From Sulfitobacter sediminilitoris (GTDB lineage: Bacteria > Pseudomonadota > Alphaproteobacteria > Rhodobacterales > Rhodobacteraceae), in NCBI RefSeq assembly GCF_010667575.1, contig NZ_JAABNT010000006.1:62001-126000 (forward strand): DNA of 64,000 bases. Direction: 5' to 3'. Below are positions 1 to 8,383 of the stretch, one piece after another. Numbering within the stretch: position 1 is the stretch's first letter; each line of letters starts with the position of its first letter. The notes under the pieces are model-generated. The model searched no databases. It was not told the origin of the DNA and worked only from the letters and a program-made list of their open reading frames with translations. The translations under genes and the position numbers were made by a program.

Positions 1-199
1 CGTCTGAAAGTGGATCGCCATACAGGATGGATAGGGCCAAGCCGGTGACAGCACGTACCACCGTTTGACTTCCGCCCGCCAAATCATGCTGCAAAGGGGA
101 CAGACAACTGCAAGGCGGTGTCAGTCCGCTCACATGTTTTTCGTGCACGGTTTGCACATGCAGCCATTAGCGGTTCAATCGTTACCGCTTGCAAGAAAC

Positions 200-228
200 A
201 AAAAAAGGGCGCCGAAAACTCAGCGCCC
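200..228 (-). terminator. Intrinsic terminator downstream of rplA
   Basis: On the minus strand a perfect 6-bp stem (GGGCGC at 223-228 pairing with 207-212) and a 10-nt loop are followed by seven T (200-206). It lies 28 bases past the rplA stop, so it would end or attenuate the rplK-rplA transcript before genes further left. No gene is seen in 1-199. Confidence 0.8.
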
Positions 229-256
229 TCTTCCAATTCTGTACCTGTCCTACTGA

Positions 257-961
257 TCAGGCGTTCTCGGACACCGCATCATCCACGGCAACTGAAATCC
301 CTGGACCCATGGTTGAGCTCAGGTTGATCTTCTTCATGTACGTGCCCTTGGAACCAGCAGGCTTCGCCTTGGCCACGGCACCCACAAAGGCGCGCACGTT
401 CTCGACAAGCTTCTTCTCGTCAAAGGACAGTTTGCCGATGCCCGCGTGGACCACGCCACCCTTCTCGGCCTTGAACTGAACTTCACCGCCCTTGGCAGCT
501 TTGACAGCGTCAGCCACATCCATGGTCACCGTACCCACCTTGGGGTTCGGCATCAGGTTGCGGGGGCCCAGCACCTTGCCCAGACGACCGACGATCGGCA
601 TCATGTCAGGTGTCGCAATGCAACGGTCAAACTCGATCTTGCCCGACTGCACGGTTTCCATCAGGTCCTCTGCACCAACGATGTCAGCACCAGCGGCCTG
701 GGCTTCTTCAGCCTTGGGGCCACGGGCAAACACAGCCACGCGCATGGTCTTGCCCGTACCGTTTGGCAGGCCCACAACGCCGCGCACCATCTGGTCCGCA
801 TGACGTGGGTCAACGCCCAGGTTCATCGCAATTTCGATGGTCTCATCGAACTTGACGTTCGAGTTGGCTTTGATCAGGGCGACGGCCTCTTCAACCGTGA
901 CGTCCTCTTTGCCGGCAAATGCCTCGCGGGCGGCGGCAAAACGCTTTCCTACTTTACCCAT
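257..961 (-). CDS. rplA: 50S ribosomal protein L1
   Basis: Encodes a 234-aa protein, the usual length for bacterial L1. It is the mobile L1-stalk protein of the large subunit and in many bacteria represses its own rplK-rplA message. The conserved L1 stretch around '[15 protein letters not shown]' is present, followed by the Lys/Gly-rich RNA-contact segment. The start ATG at 961 is one base beyond the rplK stop, so the two genes are transcribed and probably translated together. An intrinsic terminator follows, so rplJ, rplL and the RNA polymerase genes are either further left under another promoter or reached by read-through. No autoregulatory L1-binding hairpin could be placed with confidence in the rplK leader. 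Confidence 0.98.
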   Translation of the reverse strand: MGKVGKRFAAAREAFAGKEDVTVEEAVALIKANSNVKFDETIEIAMNLGVDPRHADQMVRGVVGLPNGTGKTMRVAVFARGPKAEEAQAAGADIVGAEDLMETVQSGKIEFDRCIATPDMMPIVGRLGKVLGPRNLMPNPKVGTVTMDVADAVKAAKGGEVQFKAEKGGVVHAGIGKLSFDEKKLVENVRAFVGAVAKAKPAGSKGTYMKKINLSSTMGPGISVAVDDAVSENA

Positions 962-962
962 C

Positions 963-1388
963 TTACTTTACCTCGATGCCCATGGACTTCGCAGAGCCCA
1001 GAATGATCTTCATTGCCTGTTCCACGTCATTCGCGGACAGGTCAGCCATCTTCGCTTCTGCGATCTCGCGCAGCTGCTTGGTGGTCACGGAGCCGACGGT
1101 CTCACGCGATGGCGTGTTCGCACCGGATTTCACCTTGGCGGCTTTTTTCAGGTAGTAGGACGCAGGAGGCGTCTTGATGTCCATGGTAAAGGACTTGTCC
1201 TGATAATACGTGATCACGGTTGGGCATGGTGCACCGGGATCCATATCTGCGGTCTTGGCGTTGAACGCCTTGCAGAATTCCATGATGTTGATGCCGCGCT
1301 GACCCAGCGCAGGACCGACAGGTGGGGATGGGTTGGCTTGCCCCGCAGGGATCTGCAACTTCATCGTACCGACGAGTTTCTTGGCCAT
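963..1388 (-). CDS. rplK: 50S ribosomal protein L11
   Basis: Encodes 141 aa, the normal size of L11, the rRNA-binding protein of the GTPase-associated centre that works with EF-Tu, EF-G and RelA-type factors. The N-terminal domain carries the proline-rich '[13 protein letters not shown]' motif and the C-terminal domain the rRNA-binding region ('[14 protein letters not shown]'). A strong Shine-Dalgarno (AAGGAG) precedes the ATG. It is the first gene of the rplK-rplA pair. In related genomes nusG sits directly upstream, but here a decayed Hint-domain gene on the opposite strand separates them, so rplK-rplA may use a promoter in the 1389-1739 gap. Confidence 0.98.
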   Translation of the reverse strand: MAKKLVGTMKLQIPAGQANPSPPVGPALGQRGINIMEFCKAFNAKTADMDPGAPCPTVITYYQDKSFTMDIKTPPASYYLKKAAKVKSGANTPSRETVGSVTTKQLREIAEAKMADLSANDVEQAMKIILGSAKSMGIEVK

Positions 1389-1739
1389 TGGCCTTCTCCT
1401 TTTCTCAACACCCTGTCGACGCGTCTTCAGGGCAGGTTATGTTGCGTGGTCAGGTCCAGATATCGCGATACCCTCGCCTCCCACGAATGTGCCGCCGCAT
1501 TGGCGACAGGGCGCCTTACACCGACCGTGACGGCGATGCAAGCCTCGCACCCGCTCGCTCGGCAATGGCGCTCTTCCCCGGCTTTCCAGTGCATCGCCGT
1601 GACGCGCCTATGCCCGGTACCAGGCCCTTCCGAATATTAAACACGTTCTTTTCCAATTCATGCCAACATTCAGCTTTAACAAGATAGCGAATTAGGACCT
1701 TGACGGCTTCGCGTCCCAATACCGACAGGAGGATACAAC
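1389..1739. other. 351-base gap between rplK and the Hint pseudogene
   Basis: This gap separates the divergently oriented rplK (minus) and Hint-domain pseudogene (plus). It must hold the rplK leader and promoter unless rplK is read from nusG. The rplK Shine-Dalgarno is at its left end and an AGGAGG for the pseudogene is at 1727-1732. The right third (about 1620-1710) is distinctly more AT-rich than the rest. Short ORFs here have no recognisable homology, and no convincing hairpin or -35/-10 pair was found. Confidence 0.4.
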
Positions 1740-2770
1740 TTGGCGACAACCTTCGAAGTCATTTATCTAGGCACGGCCGCCGATATCGATAAGGTCGAAG
1801 GCAACTTCATCGCCGAGAATTCCGGCGCGCTCAGCGGTCTAACTTTCGGCAGCGAGGCGGACCCGCTGCGTAACCACATCCAGCAATTCGCGCCAGGCAC
1901 CGGCGGCTTTTCGGGCACCAACCCGGCCGGTTACGACCACAACATCAGCAACCACGAAAACTTTACTATCGATGGCGGGGCGGATCAACAGTTCGAACGG
2001 CGGGTAACACCTACCTCGCGCCCGAGACCTCCTACAATTCCGACCAGATTGCGCTTGAGGCCAAACCGATCGAGTCCATCACGCTGGGCAGCGAGGTCTT
2101 CTTCAACGGTAACGAAGGCTATGGTTTGGCCGGTGACCACTATGCCGCCACTTTCGCCTGCTAGACCAATGGCACCCTGATCCGCACGCCGACGGGCGAC
2201 GTGCGGATTGAGGAACTGCGGGTCGGCGATCTAGTCTGCACCGATGGTGGCGATGCGCAGCCAATTCGCTGGATCTCGGGGCGTTACGTCATCGCCCAAG
2301 GCAAGAACGCGCCGGTCCTGATCCCGGCAGGCGCCATGGGTGCGGGATTGCCCGAGCGGGACTTACGCGTGTCACGCCAACACCGGATGCTCGTCCGCTC
2401 CCGCATCGCCGAGCGAATGTTTGGCACCCATGAAGTTCTCATTCCGGCGGTCAAGCTGGCCGGACTGGGCGGCATTCGCCTCGATTCGACACCGGCGCTC
2501 CTGCGCTATGTCCATCTGATGCTGGACAGCCACGATATCATCATCGCAAACGGCGTCCCTTCCGAGAGCCTGTATTTTGGTGAACAAGCCGTCGGAAAAC
2601 TACCAAACAGCAATTGCCATGAAATCCTCGATGTTTTTGCCGAACTTCGGCTGAACCCAAGCCGAGCAATTGAATTTGCTCGGCCCGTTCCGAATGCCAG
2701 ACAGCAAGCCCGACTGGTTGCGCGGCACCTCAAAAACAAGCGCGACATGGTGGAAATGTCGTTGCGATGA
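1740..2770 (+). pseudogene. Decayed Hint-domain (hedgehog/intein-type) protein gene
   Basis: The intact roseobacter family has an N-terminal recognition domain followed by a Hint domain. Here the frame opens at TTG 1740 behind AGGAGG (1727-1732) and encodes the typical 'FEVIYLGT' start. It then loses register near 1985-2008: the family motif 'NTYLAPE' resumes in another frame at 2006, and the strand between appears shortened by some tens of residues. The resumed frame reaches the Hint cysteine (TGC 2159-2161) and hits an amber codon at 2162-2164, where homologues, from memory, read C-F-T-P-G. After it the frame continues with 'GTLIRTPTGD' and the Hint fold to a stop at 2768-2770. A frameshift or deletion plus a nonsense codon means no full protein can be made. 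A downstream restart would lack the cysteine. Confidence 0.8.
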
Positions 2771-2845
2771 CGCCGCGTTTCGGCGGCCTGCACCGCATGA
2801 CGCGCCAAAGACCTCGAACTGCTGGCGCCGTCTCTGTCGCCCCGA

Positions 2846-3379
2846 TCAGCTCTGCTTAATCACCTGCGTGAACTCCAGCTCCACCGGGGTTTCCCGGCCA
2901 AAGATCGACACGGAAACCTTCAAACGCTGATTTTCCTCGTCGACCTCTTCGATCATGCCATCGAAGTCCTCGAACGGACCGTCGCCGACCTTGACCTTTT
3001 CGCCCACTTCAAAATGGATAAGCGTGCGAGGCGCGTCTTCGCCTTCCTGCACGCGGCCCAGGATACCCTGAACTTCGGCATCACGCATCGGCATCGGGCG
3101 GCCCTGCGGACCCAGAAAACCGGTGACGCGGTTGATCGAGTTGATCAGGTGATAGCCCTGATCGGACATTTCCATGTGCACCAGTACGTAGCCGGGCATA
3201 AAGCGCCGCTCGGTGGTGACCTTCTTGCCGCGACGAACTTCGATCACTTCCTCGGTCGGGACCAGCACTTCGTCGATCTGGTCCTCAAGCCCCTGCTCTT
3301 CCACGTTCTGGCGGATTTGCTCGGCGATCTTCTTTTCAAAGTTGGACAGGACACTGACTGAATACCAACGCTTTGCCAT
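2846..3379 (-). CDS. nusG: Transcription termination/antitermination factor NusG
   Basis: Encodes 177 aa. The start is placed at ATG 3379 ('MAKRWYSV', the family N terminus); a longer frame upstream adds 44 residues unlike NusG. The NGN domain occupies roughly residues 1-115, with '[10 protein letters not shown]' in its core, and a KOW domain ('[11 protein letters not shown]') lies at about 125-175. NusG binds RNA polymerase and links transcription to Rho and to ribosomes. secE lies upstream on the same strand, but the 216-base gap between them is longer than usual and contains two hairpins. Downstream, the decayed Hint gene separates nusG from rplK. Confidence 0.98.
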   Translation of the reverse strand: MAKRWYSVSVLSNFEKKIAEQIRQNVEEQGLEDQIDEVLVPTEEVIEVRRGKKVTTERRFMPGYVLVHMEMSDQGYHLINSINRVTGFLGPQGRPMPMRDAEVQGILGRVQEGEDAPRTLIHFEVGEKVKVGDGPFEDFDGMIEEVDEENQRLKVSVSIFGRETPVELEFTQVIKQS

Positions 3380-3444
3380 GTGATCTTTGATCCCTGTCTT
3401 GCGATGGGCCGGGCCACCTGCCCTGCCATCTGATCCGTAAATAA

Positions 3445-3505
3445 AGCCGGGCGTAACCGGCTGCCTGATAGAAAACGGGGCGCAGGCTTGATTCGCCGTG
3501 CGCCC
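3445..3505 (-). other. Two hairpins in the secE-nusG gap
   Basis: Between secE and nusG there are two inverted repeats. One is 3445-3450 with 3457-3462 (6 bp, 6-nt loop), which on the minus strand is followed by TTTATTT and so resembles a weak terminator. The other is 3478-3484 with 3499-3505 (7 bp, 14-nt loop). They could attenuate or punctuate the secE-nusG message, but neither has a full U-tract. Confidence 0.35.
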
Positions 3506-3595
3506 TGTCATGTTAGGGATGCTGAGTAGCCCCAGATGATCTGGGATTCAAGCCTGCCTGTAGAATTTTGCCTGTGTTCGGGACGATGCCAGCGC

Positions 3596-3793
3596 CTAGC
3601 TGAACATTCCAAGCACGCCCTGCAAACCACTGCGGATGATGATATCTACGATGGCAAAGAAGACGGCTGTCAGCGCCGCAAGGATAAACACCATGATCGT
3701 GGTCAGTACGACCTCGCGACGCGTGGGCCAGACAACCTTGCCAACCTCAGCACGCACCTGCTGGATGAACTGAAGTGGATTGGTCATCGCCAT
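3596..3793 (-). CDS. secE: Preprotein translocase subunit SecE
   Basis: Encodes 65 aa from ATG 3793 ('MAMTNPLQF'). The protein is a short single-span SecE, typical of alphaproteobacteria, with the conserved cytoplasmic amphipathic helix 'VRAEVGKVVWPTRREV' before one membrane segment (about residues 30-55). SecE clamps SecY in the SecYEG channel. An upstream extension of 11 residues is possible but has no family support. tRNA-Trp and tuf, its usual upstream neighbours, are 2.6 and 7 kb away here because other genes intervene. Confidence 0.95.
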   Translation of the reverse strand: MAMTNPLQFIQQVRAEVGKVVWPTRREVVLTTIMVFILAALTAVFFAIVDIIIRSGLQGVLGMFS

Positions 3794-3883
3794 GTCGTTG
3801 TCCTCAACGTTACCTGTGCGACGCATCTAACGGCTGGCGGGATAGGTTTCAAGCCTCACCTCAGCCGCACCAAGCAGCTGGTC

Positions 3884-4588
3884 TCAGGCTTCGCCTTCAC
3901 GCATGTCCGAAAACCGCCGGTCCAGCGCTTCGTCATGACGTTTGTCAGCGGTAGCAAGATCACCGAAATCAGGCAGGTACAGCCCATCGACCGACCCTTC
4001 GGGAAAACGGTCAAGGATTGCGTCCCACTTCATGGCAAAGGCATCCAGCTTGCGGTGAAGTTCCACGGCACGGGACGGACGGCGCCGCGCGTACCAACGG
4101 CCAAGGCCCATCGCACGTCTCCAGAACCCGTCATACCCAAGGATCAGGAACACTCCGATAAACAGAAATATCGACAGGAGTATCAATCCGACGACAAGCC
4201 AGGGGCGCAATAGCACCAACAAGGCGAGCGCTGCGAAAACCAAGTGTTTTGGCTTTGGCCTGTAACCGGTGACGCGCGACTTGAGGCGCGCAACCAGGCC
4301 CTTTTTTACGACAGCTACCTCTGGCTCTTGCGGCCTCACCTCGTCAAACCGATGCGTTTGGTTGTTTTGCTGGGGCAAAACGTTTGCGGGTTGTTTTGCC
4401 ATTTCATTGACGTCGACGCTCGGTTTGTTCGCCGGTGGCGCTGCAGACGCGTCACCGCGTGATGCCGCAACTGCCTCTGCCTCCGTTTCGAACAGATTGC
4501 GAATCGCGGCAAGGGCCTGCGGATCAAGCTCCTCTGCGCCAGATGGTTCTTTATCGGCAATTGGTTGGCTCTTCATCTCTGTCGGCAT
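3884..4588 (-). CDS. Membrane protein of unknown function
   Basis: I do not recognise a family. From ATG 4588 ('MPTEMKSQP') the product is 234 aa. The first ~115 residues are polar, rich in Glu, Ala, Pro and Gln and probably disordered. A long hydrophobic stretch follows at about residues 118-157, enough for two closely spaced membrane spans. After a short basic loop ('RRPSRAVELHRKLD') there is a charged C-terminal tail ending 'SDMREGEA'. The frame is open back to 4729, overlapping the upstream transporter gene; I prefer 4588 because the extra 47 residues mirror the transporter's coding region. It is in line with the transporter (98-base gap) and with secE (90-base gap). Confidence 0.7.
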   Translation of the reverse strand: MPTEMKSQPIADKEPSGAEELDPQALAAIRNLFETEAEAVAASRGDASAAPPANKPSVDVNEMAKQPANVLPQQNNQTHRFDEVRPQEPEVAVVKKGLVARLKSRVTGYRPKPKHLVFAALALLVLLRPWLVVGLILLSIFLFIGVFLILGYDGFWRRAMGLGRWYARRRPSRAVELHRKLDAFAMKWDAILDRFPEGSVDGLYLPDFGDLATADKRHDEALDRRFSDMREGEA

Positions 4589-4686
4589 GATCGTCTCTCG
4601 GTCCCAGTCTTCAACTTTCGGTAACAGGCGTTTCAGACTGTTGCGCGGCAGGAATATGGTAAGACTGTGTTCGCCAGCACGCCGCC

Positions 4687-5538
4687 TTACTGCGATCTGC
4701 GCCCGCGCACTTTCGGTTTCTGCGACCAAAGAACCGCTGCGAAAACAACCGCGCCGCCCGTTACGACCTCTAGCGAGGGACGCTCAGCCAGAATGGCAAA
4801 GGCCAACATAGGGGCCAAGGGCATCTCAAGGATGGACAACAACGCTGTTTCTGACGCTGGCAAACGGCGCGCGCCCTCAGACAGGGTCACCGACGCGACA
4901 GCAAAAACCAGACCAAATAGGACAAGCAAAGGTATCTCTGCGGGCGTGACTGAAAAGGGCTCTCCCAGATAGAACGCAGGCGGCAACAGAAGCACCGAAG
5001 ACAGCGCGGCCGGCAATGCAGCTGTCGTGGCTGGCCGTGCACGATAGACCACCATCGTCCCCGCCATCATCAGCGTCATGAACAGCGCCAACAGGTCCCC
5101 CTGCCACGCATTGCCCGCAAAAGACCCTGACACGATCAGCACAACTCCCGCAAACGCTGCCAAGCTGGCCAAGGCGACTGTGAGGCTCGAAAGTTCACGC
5201 AGATACCCCCAGGCCAGCAGGGCCGCCAGAAACGGGGCCGCGCCATAGATCAGCGCAACATTTGCTACCGCAGTCAGCTTGAACGCAGGAATAAACGCAG
5301 CCGTCCCCGCCGCCATCATAACCGCAACAGCGAGCGCCGGGCGACCAAACACCATCACTTCCCTTACAAGCGCACCACGCAAGGCCAAATACCCGACCGT
5401 AAAAGCCGATGCCGATACCCCGCGCCAGAAAATGATGTTCCACGCCACCGCATCGACCGCCTTGGTGAAGATTCCAGCGGTGCTGAACACGAGTGCCAAT
5501 ACAACAACCAGTACCGCCCCTGTCTGTCCCTTTGTCAT
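4687..5538 (-). CDS. EamA/DMT-family transporter
   Basis: Encodes 283 aa from ATG 5538 ('MTKGQTGAV'), preceded by a purine-rich stretch. About ten hydrophobic segments form two EamA repeats; the first contains 'STAGIFTKAV' and 'WRGVSASAF', the second 'GEPFSVTPAEIP' and 'ETALLSILEMPLAP'. Proteins of this superfamily export or import small metabolites at the inner membrane; the substrate cannot be told from sequence. It is divergent from a WYL-domain regulator 100 bases away, with a perfect inverted repeat between them, so that regulator probably controls it. Genes of this kind are not part of the standard tuf-secE locus. Confidence 0.88.
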   Translation of the reverse strand: MTKGQTGAVLVVVLALVFSTAGIFTKAVDAVAWNIIFWRGVSASAFTVGYLALRGALVREVMVFGRPALAVAVMMAAGTAAFIPAFKLTAVANVALIYGAAPFLAALLAWGYLRELSSLTVALASLAAFAGVVLIVSGSFAGNAWQGDLLALFMTLMMAGTMVVYRARPATTAALPAALSSVLLLPPAFYLGEPFSVTPAEIPLLVLFGLVFAVASVTLSEGARRLPASETALLSILEMPLAPMLAFAILAERPSLEVVTGGAVVFAAVLWSQKPKVRGRRSQ

Positions 5539-5579
5539 GCCCTTGTCCTTTCCCCACGCAAGGACGGACTTACGACAAG

Positions 5580-5605
5580 GCTGCTGACATCTATTTGTCA
5601 GCAGC
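5580..5605. promoter_or_regulatory. Perfect 10-bp inverted repeat, candidate operator
   Basis: Arms at 5580-5589 (GCTGCTGACA) and 5596-5605 (TGTCAGCAGC) are exact reverse complements with a 6-base spacer. It lies in the gap between the DMT transporter (start 5538) and the WYL regulator (start 5638), so it could overlap both promoters. The core is TGACA-N6-TGTCA. There is no T-run, so it is not a terminator. Binding by the adjacent regulator is inferred. Confidence 0.6.
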
Positions 5606-5637
5606 ATTATGGTGAAAAAGGAAAATCGGGAGGGCCA

Positions 5638-6321
5638 ATGTCAAAATCTTCACGCCTGTTTGAAATCATCCAGATGCTGCGTGCTGCGAAAGGCCCGCTT
5701 CTGGCCCAACAGATGGCCGACAGTCTGGAGGTGTCCAAGCGCACGATCTACCGTGACATCGCATCGCTGCAAGCCATGCAGACCCCGATCTACGGGGAGG
5801 CGGGCATCGGCTATGTCATGCGCAAGGGCTACGATCTGCCGCCTCTCAATCTGGATGTTGATGAGGCCGAGGCCATCGCTGTGGGTCTGAGCATGATCGC
5901 GCGCACCGGTGATGCCGACCTTTGGCGTGCGGCCGGACGTGCAGCACGCAAGCTGAACGAGGTCGCACCGGGGACCCGCCGCCTGATCGCGTCAAGCTGG
6001 GGATTGGAGGATATCCAGACCATCGATCTTGCAGCCCTGCGCCGCGCCATCCGCGCGGAACAAAAAATCGATCTCCGGTACCGTGATGAGAACGGTCAGG
6101 CCACAACGCGCACCATTTGGCCGCTCGCCCTAAACTACTATGTAGATACGGCAATGGTCGTGGCCTGGTGCGAATTGCGTGCCGACCTGCGGCACTTCCG
6201 GCTGGACCGGGTGCAGGACTGGTCAGTCAGTGACGAACACTTCACTGGCGAGGGGTCAGCGCTGCTTGAACAATGGGAGCAGACCCAAAAGGACGACACT
6301 GTACTCACGCGCGGCTTCTGA
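5638..6321 (+). CDS. HTH/WYL-domain transcriptional regulator (YafY type)
   Basis: Encodes 227 aa. An N-terminal HTH_11-type DNA-binding domain (residues ~1-60, 'LADSLEVSKRTIYRDI'-like: here 'MADSLEVSKRTIYRDIAS') is followed by a WYL domain (~130-215) with 'FRLDRVQDW' near its end. WYL domains sense ligands, often nucleotides or nucleic-acid breaks, but the effector here is unknown. The start has GGGAGGG six bases upstream. It is divergent from the DMT transporter, with the 5580-5605 palindrome between, and such pairs are usually regulator and target. Convergent tRNA-Trp lies 33 bases downstream. Confidence 0.88.
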   Translation: MSKSSRLFEIIQMLRAAKGPLLAQQMADSLEVSKRTIYRDIASLQAMQTPIYGEAGIGYVMRKGYDLPPLNLDVDEAEAIAVGLSMIARTGDADLWRAAGRAARKLNEVAPGTRRLIASSWGLEDIQTIDLAALRRAIRAEQKIDLRYRDENGQATTRTIWPLALNYYVDTAMVVAWCELRADLRHFRLDRVQDWSVSDEHFTGEGSALLEQWEQTQKDDTVLTRGF

Positions 6322-6354
6322 CCGGGCAGTCCTGTCGTTCATGTCTTTGGAAAA

Positions 6355-6430
6355 TGGCAGGGGCTGAGGGACTCGAACCCACGACCCTCGGTTTTGGAGA
6401 CCGATGCTCTACCAACTGAGCTAAACCCCT
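6355..6430 (-). tRNA. trnW: tRNA-Trp (anticodon CCA)
   Basis: On the minus strand a 76-nt cloverleaf starts AGGGGTTTAGCTCAG and ends in an encoded CCA. The acceptor arms AGGGG/CCCCT pair. The D-loop has GTTGGTAGA, the anticodon loop is CTCCAAA (anticodon CCA, tryptophan), and the T-arm contains GGTTCGAGTCC. It is the tRNA normally found between tuf and secE in alphaproteobacteria. Here it is 4.5 kb from tuf and 2.6 kb from secE. Confidence 0.97.
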
Positions 6431-6567
6431 ATGCCGAGCCGTTGGGTAGTCGCAAATCCCCCGACGATCAAGAGCAGATCGCATCCACGCCAAGATTTTA
6501 GGAACATTGACGCGCATCGCACGTTGGTTTGGTGAAACCTATGGAACACAAGAACAGGAGATACAGA

Positions 6568-7065
6568 ATGACAATGGACAATCTGAAAGACGTCTATCAA
6601 GACCAACTCCAGGACCTTTACAGCGCCTGTAAGCTGTCGCTCGACGCCACAACCAAGCTGGGCCGCGCCGCCACCGATAAAGAGCTGAGCGAAGCACTGA
6701 TCGCCGGTGCGAATGGCATCAGCCAGGGCATGGACAAGCTGAAATCGCTATGCGCCACCCATGACATCGACCCAGACGGTGAACACTGCAAAGGCATGGA
6801 AGGTCTCGTAAACGAGGTCGACGCACATGTACTTGAGGCCGAATTTGGCAATGACGCAACGCGCGACGCAATGATCATCACCCAGTATCAGCGCATGGTC
6901 CACTACGCGCTTGCTGGATACGGCTGCTTAGTAGCATTCGCCAACCGTCTGAACTTGGATGAAGACGCCGCAATTTTGCAAAAGCAGTTGGACGAGACGT
7001 ATGGCGGCGACCGCCGTATGACCGCAATTGCAACCGATGGTGGCGTAAACAAGAAGGCCGCCTGA
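6568..7065 (+). CDS. DUF892 (YciE/YciF-like, ferritin-fold) protein
   Basis: Encodes 165 aa from ATG 6568 ('MTMDNLKDVYQDQLQDLY'), behind ACAGGAG at 6554-6560. An upstream in-frame ATG at 6541 is possible but has a poorer ribosome site. The family signature 'YQDQLQDLYSA' opens a four-helix ferritin-like fold; 'EVDAHVLEAEFGNDATRDAMIITQYQRMVHYALAGYG' continues it. Relatives are linked to osmotic or oxidative stress, with no agreed biochemical role. A strong terminator follows at 7091-7120. The mct gene is convergent. Confidence 0.85.
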   Translation: MTMDNLKDVYQDQLQDLYSACKLSLDATTKLGRAATDKELSEALIAGANGISQGMDKLKSLCATHDIDPDGEHCKGMEGLVNEVDAHVLEAEFGNDATRDAMIITQYQRMVHYALAGYGCLVAFANRLNLDEDAAILQKQLDETYGGDRRMTAIATDGGVNKKAA

Positions 7066-7090
7066 ACGGCATATCCTTAAGAAACGCGAA

Positions 7091-7120
7091 AAGCCCCTGC
7101 ATGCGCGCAGGGGCTTTTTA
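7091..7120 (+). terminator. Intrinsic terminator between DUF892 gene and mct
   Basis: A 10-bp perfect stem (7091-7100 with 7107-7116), a 6-nt loop and five T at 7115-7119. On the minus strand the same hairpin is followed by TTTT, so it may also serve convergent mct, whose stop is at 7141. Confidence 0.85.
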
Positions 7121-7140
7121 TTTTGATAACCTAGAATTGA

Positions 7141-8382
7141 TCAGGCGACGTGGCGTGACACTGCAAAGTTCGGACTTTGCACAATCCCGGTATCGAACAG
7201 TCTGGAAATTTCTGTATCGTCCATACCCACCACATCACCCAGGATCTCTTCTGTGTGCGCCCCTAGAACCGGTGCCTTTGCTGCAGGCTTCCGCGCACTG
7301 GCCGAGAATGTCATCGGGGCACCGGGCACCGGGAACGTCCCCAACCCCGGCTGATGCAACATTTCAAACATTGGATTGTCCGTTGAAAGATCTGCATCTT
7401 CTGCCACGGCTTCTTTCACCGTCCTGAAGTGAGACCACGTCGCCCCTGCCTCGTCCAGCTTGCGACCCACGATCGCGGCATTCTGAGCTGCAAACCATGG
7501 CTTGAAAATCTCTGTGATCTGATGACGCAGGGCCCACCGAACCCCTTCTTCCTTGAGGTCCAAACCTGTCTGCGCCGCAAGGCTGTCGATCGCATCACCG
7601 GACCCTGTTACCTTGACCAGCGCCGCCCATTGCCGTCCAGTCAGCCCGATCACCATCACGCGCTTTCCGTCCGCACAAAGGAAATCCTGTCCGTAAGCAC
7701 CGTACAGCGCATTACCCGATTTACCGCGCGCATCGTCATTCAGCATCGCATCACCGATCATGCCCAGATGACCCAAGGTTGCCGCTGCCACGTCCTTGAG
7801 CGACAGCTCGACATCCTGCCCTTCACCTTTCCGCAGGCGATGCCGCTCTGCTGCCAGAAGGGATGACACCACCATATTACCTGCAATCAGATCCCATGCA
7901 GGCAAGGCATTGGCCACTGGCTCCGCATACCCTTCGGGCCCGGTAATGTCAGGGATACCCAGCGCGGGGTTCACCGTGTAATCCACCTGCGGGCGACCAT
8001 GCCGGTCCCCCATCAGCGTGACCATGATCAGATCCGCGCGGTGCTTGCTGAGCGTTTCATGATCCATCCAGCCGCGCACCCGCAGGTTGGTCAGAAACAT
8101 TCCCGCATCCTCGCCGGGGGCGGTAATGATGCGTGTGATCAACTCCTTACCTTCCGGCGCTCTCATATCGACGGCGATGGACCGTTTGCCCTTGTTCATC
8201 CCGGCCCAAAACAGGCTTTGGCCCGACGGCGCGACCGGCCAGCGTTTCGCATCCAACCCGCCACCGATCCGGTCAAACCGGATCACGTCCGCGCCCATCT
8301 GCGCCAATGTCATGCCCGCCAGCGGAACCGCAACGAAAGCCGATCCTTCAACGATCCGCATGCCTTTGAGTATCTGGCTCAT
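7141..8382 (-). CDS. mct: Mesaconyl-CoA C1-C4 CoA transferase-like (2-methylfumaryl-CoA isomerase)
   Basis: Encodes 413 aa, a class III (CaiB/BaiF) CoA transferase. The start ATG 8382 ('MSQILKGMRIVEGSAFVAVP') has GGGAGA upstream; the longer frame is spurious. Asp164 in 'PAWDLIAGN' sits where the family keeps its catalytic aspartate. In Chloroflexus, Mct moves CoA within mesaconyl-CoA from C1 to C4. The identification as Mct rather than another CaiB relative rests on its length and on the hydratase gene one base upstream, which matches the next step (mesaconyl-C4-CoA to citramalyl-CoA). Other CoA-transferase substrates remain possible. Confidence 0.78.
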   Translation of the reverse strand: MSQILKGMRIVEGSAFVAVPLAGMTLAQMGADVIRFDRIGGGLDAKRWPVAPSGQSLFWAGMNKGKRSIAVDMRAPEGKELITRIITAPGEDAGMFLTNLRVRGWMDHETLSKHRADLIMVTLMGDRHGRPQVDYTVNPALGIPDITGPEGYAEPVANALPAWDLIAGNMVVSSLLAAERHRLRKGEGQDVELSLKDVAAATLGHLGMIGDAMLNDDARGKSGNALYGAYGQDFLCADGKRVMVIGLTGRQWAALVKVTGSGDAIDSLAAQTGLDLKEEGVRWALRHQITEIFKPWFAAQNAAIVGRKLDEAGATWSHFRTVKEAVAEDADLSTDNPMFEMLHQPGLGTFPVPGAPMTFSASARKPAAKAPVLGAHTEEILGDVVGMDDTEISRLFDTGIVQSPNFAVSRHVA

Positions 8383-8383
8383 C

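Noticed and set aside
446-1006. 186-codon plus-strand open frame across rplA
   Set aside because: It is antisense to the conserved rplA gene, has no ribosome site or family sequence, and follows from GC-rich codon use.
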